Source: a virus. From it: a DNA stretch of 45,923 nucleotides. Both the position numbers and the translations under genes were made by a program. The stretch spans positions 1 through 45,923 of IMG/VR virus record IMGVR_UViG_3300040808_001640; one strand, 5' to 3'. Below, piece by piece: positions 26,424 through 33,724 of the stretch (within the stretch, counting starts at the first letter, position 1; each line of letters starts with the position of its first letter). Below the pieces are notes generated by a model. That model saw nothing but the letters and a program-made list of their open reading frames with translations. It was not told where the DNA came from and made no database searches.

Positions 26424-27041
26424 TTATGAATGTAAAAAGTTGTCACCTATGATTTTATATGTAATGTCATTACTTTGTACATTTAACACTATCATATAAC
26501 TATCTCTAAATGAAAATAGACTATGCATTTTATTAGTATTAACAAAATATGCTCTACCATGTTCAAAATTTAATGTCTTACCATCATGTATAAAATACAT
26601 AAATGGTGGATTACACTCTTTCAGAGGAATCAATATTCTCATACTTTTTTGTTGATCACTAAAAACAGGCAAATCTCTATGAGGTGGAAAATAACCACCT
26701 TCTGGTAAATGTAATATGTGTGATCTGCAAATATATCTCTTCCAAGGATCAACTATTTTTTGTACTTCTTCACTTTTATGATATACGTCTGTTACAGTAT
26801 TAAAATCAGCCTCAGTATAATGTACATTGTTTTCTTTATTATATTCAGGTATTGAGTCTAAATCAATACCATCTAATTCACCGTTTAAACTTGTAATACT
26901 TAAACCGTTTCTCGGTATGTCTTTTCTAGGATTATATTGATGGAATTTAAAGTCTTTAACCTCTTCAAATAACTTATCTGGATTACACTTGAATCTTAAA
27001 GGTATAACATCACCATATGTCAATAATCTACTGTAACTCAT
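26424..27041 (-). CDS. 2OG-Fe(II) oxygenase-like protein (205 aa)
   Basis: Another beta-helix oxygenase-type protein. The H-x-D pair is H121-R-D123 in GGYFPPHRDLP, followed by MRILIPLKECNPPFMYF and the distal histidine H173 in TNKMHSLFSF. At the usual 2-oxoglutarate arginine position (9-10 residues after the distal His) there is Y182/M183; R179 is nearby but offset. The N-terminal half (ISITSLNGELDGIDL-like segment near residues 48-64) is shared in style with other phage oxygenases of this type. The substrate is unknown. The gene is divergent from the plus-strand island, with only 57 bases between the two ATGs. Its own promoter is not obvious. Confidence 0.68.
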   Translation of the reverse strand: MSYSRLLTYGDVIPLRFKCNPDKLFEEVKDFKFHQYNPRKDIPRNGLSITSLNGELDGIDLDSIPEYNKENNVHYTEADFNTVTDVYHKSEEVQKIVDPWKRYICRSHILHLPEGGYFPPHRDLPVFSDQQKSMRILIPLKECNPPFMYFIHDGKTLNFEHGRAYFVNTNKMHSLFSFRDSYMIVLNVQSNDITYKIIGDNFLHS

Positions 27042-27055
27042 ATAGTTATTTAGAC

Positions 27056-27063
27056 GATAAATA
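27056..27063 (+). promoter_or_regulatory. Late-promoter-like box (GATAAATA) facing the plus-strand island
   Basis: GATAAATA on the plus strand is one mismatch from TATAAATA, 35 bases before the ATG at 27099. It could let the island also be read late. It is weaker evidence than the sigma70-like promoter that directly follows it. Confidence 0.35.
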
Positions 27064-27064
27064 C

Positions 27065-27093
27065 TTGACGGTTTTTATAAAATGTGTTATAAT
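27065..27093 (+). promoter_or_regulatory. Near-consensus sigma70 promoter for the plus-strand island
   Basis: TTGACG (27065-27070), a spacer of exactly 17 bases, then TATAAT (27088-27093): five of six matches at -35 and a perfect -10. The -10 ends only 5 bases before the ATG at 27099, so the start point would fall at or next to the ATG and the first message may be leaderless. This is the only such promoter I noticed in the window, and it reads into the 13-kb enzyme island. Confidence 0.75.
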
Positions 27094-27098
27094 ATAGT

Positions 27099-27974
27099 AT
27101 GAAAAATGTAAATATAGTATGTACAACTAAACCTGGTGATGGTCTTCTACATTATAGTTATGAACATTGTTGTTTTCTGAATGATTTAGGTATAAAAGCA
27201 AAACTAATAATTATAAGAGACCATAGATTTTCTGAACAATCTTACATCAATGCTCTAAATGAATGTTATGTCAAATATGAAAATGTAATATTTGATTTTT
27301 ACACACCCACATCAAACGATATAACATTGATTATGGGAAGAAGTCAGCTGACTTTAGCATACTTAAATAAACATACTTACAATAATGATCAACTTCTAAC
27401 TTTACATTTATTGTTTAGTGGCAATCTTATATCTGTATATTCTGAAAATCATGTTAAAGAATATCCTATTGCGTTACAATATTTCAAACCTAAAAAAGTT
27501 TATGACTTATGCGACCATGATGTATATGTTAATGGTATGGGAGAACAATTTGAAAAGATAATAAACTTTAGTATATACAAACCTGTAAAAGAAGATATAC
27601 AATTTAAGTATTTGTTTTTAGGCACAAATGAAATATATTATAGAGAAGTAGAAAAACACATACACAATTATCCTGATCACGGTATTATAACATACAATGA
27701 CAAATTTATAAACCCTAAACTAAACAATCTAATGGTGCCAATCACAAATGTATTAGGTAAGTTTGAAACATATGTCTATACAAAACCTAACTTTGATCCT
27801 GCACCTAGACTATTCATGGAGTTTAGATGGCTCAAAAAAGAGGTCATTTATTTAAGGGATAAATATAAAAAAGATGGAGGTAGTGTTTATTGGAATAGGC
27901 CTGCAATCTGTTTGACAAAACAACAAAATAAAATTGATAATTTAATAAAATGTATAACAATGAAAAATTCATAA
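27099..27974 (+). CDS. Putative GT-B-type glycosyltransferase (291 aa)
   Basis: First gene of the plus-strand island. The N-terminal half has a Rossmann-like alternation (NVNIVCTTKPGDGLLHYSYE, then LGIKAKLIII), and the C-terminal half contains KFETYVYTKPNFDPAPRLFM followed by EFRWLKKEVIYL. The F.....Y.DP.PR...E....K.V pattern resembles the sugar-nucleotide-binding end of GT-B glycosyltransferases found in phages and surface-polysaccharide loci. Donor and acceptor are unknown. No ribosome-binding site is visible before the ATG, which lies directly behind the sigma70-type -10 box, so translation may be leaderless. The 3' end overlaps the first radical-SAM gene by 25 bases. Confidence 0.55.
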   Translation: MKNVNIVCTTKPGDGLLHYSYEHCCFLNDLGIKAKLIIIRDHRFSEQSYINALNECYVKYENVIFDFYTPTSNDITLIMGRSQLTLAYLNKHTYNNDQLLTLHLLFSGNLISVYSENHVKEYPIALQYFKPKKVYDLCDHDVYVNGMGEQFEKIINFSIYKPVKEDIQFKYLFLGTNEIYYREVEKHIHNYPDHGIITYNDKFINPKLNNLMVPITNVLGKFETYVYTKPNFDPAPRLFMEFRWLKKEVIYLRDKYKKDGGSVYWNRPAICLTKQQNKIDNLIKCITMKNS

Positions 27975-28669
27975 ACAAAATAAAACCACAATTATCATCA
28001 TTCTTCCACCAACAATTCTTTACAAGAGATGTCGGAGAAAATCCTGGTGTTAATGTTGATTTATCAGCTAGATGTGGATTAGAATGTCCTAGATGTCAAA
28101 GACAAACTTACTATGCAAATAACAAAGATATACCTGGCCACGATTTAACAGTAGATGACTTCATTAAAATAACTGATATGTTTAAAACAATTAATTTTTG
28201 TGGCCAATTATCTGATCCTGTTCACAACGAATATTTTATTGATATATTAAAATTATGTAAAATGAAAAACGTAGGTGGCACAATTCACAATGCGTCTTCG
28301 TTAAAATCTAAAGAATGGTACATAGAAGCTTTCAAATCACATCCTGATATGAGATGGATATTTGGTATAGATGGTCTGCCTGAAGACAGTTGTTTATATA
28401 GAATTAACCAAGATGGTGAAAAACTTTTTAATATAATGATTGAGTCAAAAAAACATTTAAATACTACGCCTTGTTGGCAATACATTATATTCAGATACAA
28501 TGAAAATGATATAGATGAGGCAAGAGAATTAGCAAAAAAAAATGGTCTAAATTTTAATTTAACCTATTCATCAAAATGGTTTTCTGAAGATGATCTGCTA
28601 AGACCTAGAAACAAAGATTACAGTATATGGTCAGAGCAATATAAGGATAAAGGTTATGACAAAGTTTAG
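27950..28669 (+). CDS. Radical-SAM core protein, copy 1 (lacks its SPASM part)
   Basis: This 239-aa protein carries the radical-SAM signature C42xxxC46xxC49 (SARCGLECPRCQRQT), whose three cysteines bind the 4Fe-4S cluster that cleaves S-adenosylmethionine. It continues with INFCGQLSDP (about 81-90, in the place of the SAM-binding GGEP loop), GTIHNAS and FGIDGLPEDSCLYRINQDGE, a signature of the SPASM-associated branch. The chain stops where a SPASM domain would normally follow, and that domain is encoded separately by the next gene (14-base overlap, +1 frame). It is closely related to the protein at 28994-29650, so the pair is duplicated. The substrate is unknown. It could act on a sugar, peptide or lipid intermediate of the island pathway. 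Confidence 0.82.
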   Translation: MYNNEKFINKIKPQLSSFFHQQFFTRDVGENPGVNVDLSARCGLECPRCQRQTYYANNKDIPGHDLTVDDFIKITDMFKTINFCGQLSDPVHNEYFIDILKLCKMKNVGGTIHNASSLKSKEWYIEAFKSHPDMRWIFGIDGLPEDSCLYRINQDGEKLFNIMIESKKHLNTTPCWQYIIFRYNENDIDEARELAKKNGLNFNLTYSSKWFSEDDLLRPRNKDYSIWSEQYKDKGYDKV

Positions 28670-28997
28670 GCCTAAATGTTTATCATCAACTACACAAATG
28701 GCTATAGATAATAGAGGTAGATTATTACCTTGTTGTTATATTGATACACCTAAATGGATTGAATATCCTGAAATTAAAAAGTTATTAAATGTTAGTGACA
28801 TAAGTAAAAATAAAAGTTTAAAAGATATAATAACTTCAGATGAATGGAAAGAGTTTTATAATACTTTAAAAGAAGGTGATTTAGACAAAATACCTGCAGT
28901 ATGTAAACATCATTGTTTAGATGATGGTGAAGATAAACTAAAAATAGAAGAATGGTTTGATCCATCTGGTAATATGTTTGAAAGAAAAGGTAAATGA
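28656..28997 (+). CDS. Stand-alone SPASM-like cysteine protein, copy 1 (113 aa)
   Basis: This 113-aa protein looks like the C-terminal SPASM/twitch iron-sulphur domain of a radical-SAM enzyme encoded as its own chain. Key cysteines are C8 (RPKCLSST), C26/C27 (GRLLPCCYID), C83 and C87 (VCKHHC). QMAIDNRGRLLPCC is the usual 'G.v.pCc' lead-in, and SDEWKEFYNTLKEG a typical SPASM helix. It probably binds an auxiliary cluster and docks on the product of 27950-28669, with which it overlaps by 14 bases; AAGGATAAAGG just upstream of the ATG is a good ribosome-binding site. A +1 ribosomal frameshift at the GTT TAG stop could also fuse the two, but reinitiation is simpler. Confidence 0.78.
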   Translation: MTKFRPKCLSSTTQMAIDNRGRLLPCCYIDTPKWIEYPEIKKLLNVSDISKNKSLKDIITSDEWKEFYNTLKEGDLDKIPAVCKHHCLDDGEDKLKIEEWFDPSGNMFERKGK

Positions 28998-29650
28998 GCG
29001 ATATATCATTTTATAGAAGATCAAAAAAAGGTATAAACATTGACATAAGTAATAGGTGTCCACTAGAGTGTATGAGATGTCAAAGACAGACCAACTTTAC
29101 ACTTGAAGGCAGAAAAGTTTATGGTCGGGATGCTACGATGGATGAAATTAAAAAGTTATCTGATTATTTTTCATCATTTAATTTCTGTGGTCAATTATCT
29201 GATCCTGTACATCATCCTAAATTTGTTGAAATATTAGAATATCTTTATAAAAAAGGAACACAAGTTACAGTACATAATGCCTCATCACAAAAGCCTAAAG
29301 ACTGGTATATAAAAGCATTTAAAGCCCATACTAAAGCAAAATGGATATTTGCAATAGATGGTTTACCCGAAGAAAGTAATATGTATCGTATCAACCAAGA
29401 TGGTCAAAAGTTATATGAGGTTATGTTAGAGGCAAAGAAACATTTACAACAAACGCCATCATGGCAGTTTATAGTGTTTAGTTATAACGAACACAATTTA
29501 GAAAAGGCAAAACAAATGGCTAAAGATAATGGTTTAATGTTTATTATTTTACATTCATCACGTTGGATGGGAGAAGATGATCCATTAAGACCAAAGGAAA
29601 AAGAATATAATTTAGGATATAAAGGATATATTAGACCTTATGAAAGATAA
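28994..29650 (+). CDS. Radical-SAM core protein, copy 2 (lacks its SPASM part)
   Basis: Paralogue of the protein at 27950-28669, with about half of the residues identical by eye. The cluster cysteines are C22, C26 and C29 in SNRCPLECMRCQRQT. NFCGQLSDPVHH, VTVHNASSQKPKDWYIKAF, FAIDGLPEESNMYRINQDGQ and the end region SSRWMGEDDPLRP line up with copy 1. As in copy 1, the chain ends just where a SPASM domain is expected. The start overlaps the previous stop as ATGA. The two copies may act on successive or related substrates, or form a heteromeric assembly; the sequence does not decide. Confidence 0.82.
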   Translation: MSDISFYRRSKKGINIDISNRCPLECMRCQRQTNFTLEGRKVYGRDATMDEIKKLSDYFSSFNFCGQLSDPVHHPKFVEILEYLYKKGTQVTVHNASSQKPKDWYIKAFKAHTKAKWIFAIDGLPEESNMYRINQDGQKLYEVMLEAKKHLQQTPSWQFIVFSYNEHNLEKAKQMAKDNGLMFIILHSSRWMGEDDPLRPKEKEYNLGYKGYIRPYER

Positions 29651-30014
29651 AAAAGATAAATTAGAAGGTAAATTTGTTGCTCAATGTATGAATGGTAAAA
29701 TGCAAATGGCTATGAGTAATAGAGGTCATTTATTACCTTGTTGTTGGTGCGACCAAGAATGGACATTAAATACACCTTTATTTCAAAAAATGTTAAAGGT
29801 TAGTAAAGTAAGTGATGTAGAAAACATAGATGAAATAGTATTATCAGATGAATGGAGAGAATTTGAAAAAATAATGAAAGAAGGTGAGGCAGGTGACCAT
29901 AGTAGAGTGCCTAGAAACTGTTTATATCATTGTCTAGTTAGACCAAACGATAATATAAAAATAGAACATCATTTAGACGAAAAAGGTAAATCAATAGTAA
30001 AAAACAAAGTATGA
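29640..30014 (+). CDS. Stand-alone SPASM-like cysteine protein, copy 2 (124 aa)
   Basis: Paralogue of the protein at 28656-28997. Cysteines at C16 (FVAQCMNG), C34/C35/C37 (HLLPCCWCD) and C94/C98 (RNCLYHC) match copy 1, with one extra cysteine at 37. SDEWREFEKIMKEGEAG is the matching helix. It overlaps the upstream radical-SAM gene by 11 bases and sits in the same +1 frame relation as copy 1. The most likely role is an auxiliary iron-sulphur partner for the copy-2 core protein. The Lys-rich start (MKDKKDKLEGK) may be a linker remnant from an ancestral fused enzyme. Confidence 0.78.
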   Translation: MKDKKDKLEGKFVAQCMNGKMQMAMSNRGHLLPCCWCDQEWTLNTPLFQKMLKVSKVSDVENIDEIVLSDEWREFEKIMKEGEAGDHSRVPRNCLYHCLVRPNDNIKIEHHLDEKGKSIVKNKV

Positions 30015-30757
30015 AAAAATTAATAGTTAGTGGATGTAGTTGGGGAGATAAAAACTTTATTTCATCATTTCATCCTGAAATGGATTGTGATTGGCCTAAA
30101 TGGCCAGAACTGTTGGCAGAAAAACTAAACATGGAGTGTGTTAATCTTTGTAAATGTGGTGCAGGACAAGAGTATATTTATTCATCTATATCAGATTATA
30201 TACAAAGCACACCTAAAGATGAAATTGGTATAGTTATAGCTGCTTGGTCTACAGCACCTAGACGTTGTTTTCAAGTAAAGAATAAGTGGACAAATGACAG
30301 ACAAGATGTGAAAGGTGATTTAATTTATTGGATAAATAGAAGCATTAGGTATCAATATGCCTTTCAAAATCTTTTAAAACAAGAAAAACTTCCTTACATA
30401 CATTTTCAAATGATAAGTTTATATAGAGGACATTTGTGGGAAATAAACAAACAACAATATGAAAAAAACAACAGTAAAGATTTAAAATTAAATACTAATA
30501 ATATAGTTTTAGGTCCTTTATATAAAAAATTAAAAAATGAAACACTTGAAACCCTAAAAAGCACAAAATACAAATTTAATGATAAACACCTTAATTGGCC
30601 AACTGATGAAGAATTAGGAGGATTTAGTTTAGAGTTTAGTGTGTTAAAAGAAGAACATAAAATATCAGAATTAGATAGGCATCCTAATGCAGCTGGACAA
30701 CAAAAAATAGCTGAATTCATATATGAAAGAGCATTCAATGAAGTATCTGATAGTTAG
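30011..30757 (+). CDS. SGNH-hydrolase-like protein, copy 1 (248 aa)
   Basis: This protein fits the SGNH/GDSL esterase or acyltransferase fold. The N-terminus KLIVSGCSWGD places a nucleophile serine at S10 in the block I position, and ELDRHPNAAGQQKIAEFI near residue 224 is the block V histidine (H224, with D222) near the end. A block III-like GIVIAAWSTAPRR is also present. SGNH proteins in surface-glycan loci add or remove acyl groups; the exact activity here is unknown. Its start overlaps the preceding stop as ATGA. It is followed directly by a paralogue that shares the HPxMD..(W/Y).KWPELL.EKL segment. Confidence 0.7.
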   Translation: MKKLIVSGCSWGDKNFISSFHPEMDCDWPKWPELLAEKLNMECVNLCKCGAGQEYIYSSISDYIQSTPKDEIGIVIAAWSTAPRRCFQVKNKWTNDRQDVKGDLIYWINRSIRYQYAFQNLLKQEKLPYIHFQMISLYRGHLWEINKQQYEKNNSKDLKLNTNNIVLGPLYKKLKNETLETLKSTKYKFNDKHLNWPTDEELGGFSLEFSVLKEEHKISELDRHPNAAGQQKIAEFIYERAFNEVSDS

Positions 30758-31520
30758 TGGCGATAGTAATACAACAGATGACTTTGATTCTATATCTCAT
30801 CCAGATATGGATTTTAGTTACAAAAAATGGCCTGAATTATTATCAGAAAAATTAGGTATGAAAGTTATCAACATGGCTAGGTCGGGACAAGGCAATGAAT
30901 TTATCTATACGACTTTACGAGATGAAATAGTTAAGATAGACGATAAAAGTCAAATTGGTTTAGTTATTGCTGCTTGGTCACAAGCTCCAAGAAAGGATTA
31001 TAAAGAAGATACTATTATGAGGTCAAATTGGAAAAATTTGAGAATTGATACACATGGTAACCTACCGTGGTGGGTTGAAAAGTCTTTAGGACATTATTTA
31101 GATTTTCAAATACTATGTGAGAGATATAATATACCTTATGTTCAATTTCAAATGATAGAACTTTTTGAACATTATTTAGAAGGTATTAAGCCAAGTCAAA
31201 ATGATGTTCATTTTGGAGCGGATCCTAATACTCAAAGTAAATATCCAGGAAATAAAACAAAAGACGAATCAATTATATTAAAATCTATAATGGACTATGA
31301 AAACAAATTAGATACATCTAAATTTATGGGATGGCCTCCTGTACAAAAACTTGGAGGATGGAGATTTAAAGATAAACTTGATCTATGGGAAAATAAAAAA
31401 TCACCACAAAGAGTATCCGTAATTGACAATCACCCAAATAAACTAGGACATATAGCTATTAGTAATAAAATAAATAAGTTATTAAAAGATTATAACATAA
31501 TAGGTAAAGATAATGGATAG
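30738..31520 (+). CDS. SGNH-hydrolase-like protein, copy 2 (260 aa)
   Basis: Paralogue of the preceding gene. It has LIVSGDSNTTDD with the serine at the same place, KKWPELLSEKLGMKVINMAR, GLVIAAWSQAPRKDY and VIDNHPNKLGHIAISNKI with the catalytic histidine. I use the ATG at 30738 rather than 30723: it aligns with the start of copy 1 (MKKLIVSG/MKYLIVSG) and has AAAGAG about six bases upstream. It overlaps copy 1 by 20 bases and the aminotransferase by 8. The two copies differ in the middle, so they may act on different acyl or sugar groups. Confidence 0.7.
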   Translation: MKYLIVSGDSNTTDDFDSISHPDMDFSYKKWPELLSEKLGMKVINMARSGQGNEFIYTTLRDEIVKIDDKSQIGLVIAAWSQAPRKDYKEDTIMRSNWKNLRIDTHGNLPWWVEKSLGHYLDFQILCERYNIPYVQFQMIELFEHYLEGIKPSQNDVHFGADPNTQSKYPGNKTKDESIILKSIMDYENKLDTSKFMGWPPVQKLGGWRFKDKLDLWENKKSPQRVSVIDNHPNKLGHIAISNKINKLLKDYNIIGKDNG

Positions 31521-32565
31521 TTGGTATAAAGATTATATAGCAAACAAAGATGAATACTTAAAGCTTTTTGATAATGTTATGCAAAAAGAAAACGAAAGAA
31601 ACGTTGAATTTTTAGAAAAACATATTTTAAAAATTATTAATAGAAAATATGCTGTAACGTGTGCTAGTGGCACAGACGCTCTACGTTTTGCTCTAATGGC
31701 ACTTAATCTAGGACCTGGCGATGAGATAATGACTACAAACTTTTCTTGGATATCTACAGCCTCTTGTATAACGATGGTAGGTGCAACACCTGTATTTTGT
31801 GATGTTGATTTAGAAACTTATCATATGTCAATTGATAGTATTAAACGTATGTATTCTGATAAAGTAAAGGCAATAGTGTACCCACACCTGTTTGGCAACA
31901 TATCTGATATGACAGAAATACAAAACTTTTGTGAAGAAAAAAATATAAAACTAATAGAGGATGCTTGTCAATCATTTGGTGCAAACAGAAATGGTCAATA
32001 TGCAGGAACATATGGTGACATTGCAACATTAAGTTTTAACGCAAATAAGCCTGTTGCTGGGATTGCAGGTGGTGGTGCTGTTTTATTAGACAACAAAACT
32101 CAAGCAGACTTTATTAGAAAATTAAGAAGACACGGTAATAATGAAGTATTAGGATTTAACTCTAAAATGTTAGCAATCAATGCTGAATTTATTAATTTTA
32201 GAATAGACAAAATGCACGAATGGCAAGATAAGAGATTTAGAATAGCTAAAAGATATGATAATAATTTAAAAGATATAGTTACCCTTCAAAAAATTGATGA
32301 AGGTGTTAATCATTGTTATCACAAATATGTTATTAGAGTTAAAAATAAAGAAATAAGAGAAACCTTAAAGAAAAGACTAGGTGCAGCTGTACACTATCCT
32401 AATCCTATATCGGAAAATGTAATGTATAATTCTATTATACATAGAAAAGATAGCTGCTTGAATAGTCAACAAATATGTGATACAATACTAACATTACCTA
32501 TTCATCCATATTTAACAAATGATGAAATAGATAATACTTGTAATATAATTATGGCAACAGTATGA
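31513..32565 (+). CDS. DegT/DnrJ/EryC1/StrS-family PLP aminotransferase
   Basis: This enzyme family transfers an amino group to a keto sugar nucleotide, giving amino sugars for surface glycans or natural products. Conserved features are CASGTDALRFALMAL (substrate and cofactor phosphate binding), the aspartate D150 and Q153 in LIEDACQSFGA, and the Schiff-base lysine K179 in SFNANKPVAGIAGGGA. The C-terminal HCYHKYVIRV and AVHYPNPISENVMY segments are also typical. At 350 aa it is close to family length. The start overlaps SGNH copy 2 by 8 bases, and the stop overlaps the next ATG as ATGA. No dedicated sugar-4,6-dehydratase is in the island, so the keto substrate would come from the host or from genes outside the window. 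Confidence 0.9.
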   Translation: MDSWYKDYIANKDEYLKLFDNVMQKENERNVEFLEKHILKIINRKYAVTCASGTDALRFALMALNLGPGDEIMTTNFSWISTASCITMVGATPVFCDVDLETYHMSIDSIKRMYSDKVKAIVYPHLFGNISDMTEIQNFCEEKNIKLIEDACQSFGANRNGQYAGTYGDIATLSFNANKPVAGIAGGGAVLLDNKTQADFIRKLRRHGNNEVLGFNSKMLAINAEFINFRIDKMHEWQDKRFRIAKRYDNNLKDIVTLQKIDEGVNHCYHKYVIRVKNKEIRETLKKRLGAAVHYPNPISENVMYNSIIHRKDSCLNSQQICDTILTLPIHPYLTNDEIDNTCNIIMATV

Positions 32566-32879
32566 ATGAAATAATAATTAGTCCATCTTTTAAAACTTTC
32601 TGTTATTTTGATAGTAACAATAATATGATTGACATAACAGATAAAATACCTTTTAGACTTTTAGAGTTAATTAAAAAAATGAAATATATTTTTGGTAATG
32701 ATATAGTGCTTGATAAGTCTTTGATAGCAGATGACATTGAGGACATCTATCATTATATAATAGAAAAGGCCTACGAAAGGCCAGATTATATATTTGAAGA
32801 ATTAAATTTCAAAGATCAAGCCAAACAAAAACTATTAGTAGCATTAAATAAATTCTTTTTTGATAAGTTTACAATATGA
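32562..32879 (+). CDS. Small unknown protein between aminotransferase and radical-SAM genes (105 aa)
   Basis: I do not recognise this 105-aa protein. It starts MNEIIISPSFKTFCYFDSNN and is mostly helical afterwards (IPFRLLELIKKMKYIFGNDI, YHYIIEKAYERPDYIFEEL, then a Lys/Phe-rich end). It has one cysteine and no signal peptide or clear carrier-protein motif. Both ends overlap neighbours as ATGA, so it is part of the coupled operon and is probably a functional partner. A small subunit or peptide substrate of the next radical-SAM enzyme is possible but unproved. Confidence 0.6.
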   Translation: MNEIIISPSFKTFCYFDSNNNMIDITDKIPFRLLELIKKMKYIFGNDIVLDKSLIADDIEDIYHYIIEKAYERPDYIFEELNFKDQAKQKLLVALNKFFFDKFTI

Positions 32880-33724
32880 AAACATTAAAAGAAATACAAG
32901 AAAACTATTTAGCCATAGATTTTTTTATGTCTATGTCTTGTAATAAAGATTGCCATTACTGTACAAGCTATACTTTAGAAATGAGAAACTTGACAGTTGA
33001 TATGGATTTCCTAAAACAAACACTAGACTATTTAAAAAATTATAAGATACGTGTTTGTCTTCTAGGTGGTGAGCCAGGCCTAATTAAAAATTTAGATGAT
33101 GTTATTGCTGAAGTTAAAAGTAGACCTAATCACGTATGTTCAGTACTATCAAACTCCTTTGTACGTAAAAGATATCCACATATACTAAAAGATTCTGATA
33201 TACTTTATATTGAACATAATATATTAGATTTTTATGAAAACGAAATTAAAAAACTTGGTAGTTTAGATTTACTACCACCTTACGGTTTCATACAACCAAA
33301 TGAATACAATAATTACAATCTATGCGTAAAGACACCTAATTATTTTAAATACAAAGATAACTTTCCAGAAGAAATGAAACAGTTAGATCACAAAAATACA
33401 ATGTGGAAATCATTTAATGGTAGAACACCTAATAAAGATGATGTATTGGCAGTACATACTCAGGCTGCAGAAATAGATCGTAAGATGTGTGCAGCTTTTC
33501 CTATGGTGCCTGTTATCAACTTTGAAACAAGAAAGATTGTACATTGTAGTAAGAAATTTGCTAATAATATTATACATTCAAAAACATTTGACATAACACA
33601 GGAGAATATAGACAAGATGATGAATTTTAGATTATTTAAGTATGAAAATTATTGTAAAAATTGTATGGAATGGGTTGAACCTAAAGGTCATTTTCCAGTA
33701 TCAAAATATGCGAGGGTATTATGA
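32876..33724 (+). CDS. Radical-SAM enzyme, third of the island (282 aa)
   Basis: The cluster motif is C22xxxC26xxC29 in MSCNKDCHYCTSY, and LLGGEPGLIKN (GGEP at about 64-67) is a classic SAM-binding loop. The C-terminal third has cysteines in RKMCAAFPMV, VHCSKKF and YCKNCMEWV, fitting an auxiliary cluster domain in the same chain, unlike the split pairs upstream. It differs clearly from those copies in sequence. The reaction is unknown. The position next to the nitroreductase-like and radical-SAM/carbamoyltransferase genes suggests that they act on the same compound. It overlaps both neighbours as ATGA. Confidence 0.85.
   Translation: MKTLKEIQENYLAIDFFMSMSCNKDCHYCTSYTLEMRNLTVDMDFLKQTLDYLKNYKIRVCLLGGEPGLIKNLDDVIAEVKSRPNHVCSVLSNSFVRKRYPHILKDSDILYIEHNILDFYENEIKKLGSLDLLPPYGFIQPNEYNNYNLCVKTPNYFKYKDNFPEEMKQLDHKNTMWKSFNGRTPNKDDVLAVHTQAAEIDRKMCAAFPMVPVINFETRKIVHCSKKFANNIIHSKTFDITQENIDKMMNFRLFKYENYCKNCMEWVEPKGHFPVSKYARVL

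Noticed and set aside
28656-28669. Sequencing error splitting a single radical-SAM/SPASM gene
   Set aside because: The same split, with a proper ATG and the same frame relation, occurs in the second, diverged copy at 29640-29650. Two independent errors at matching places are unlikely.
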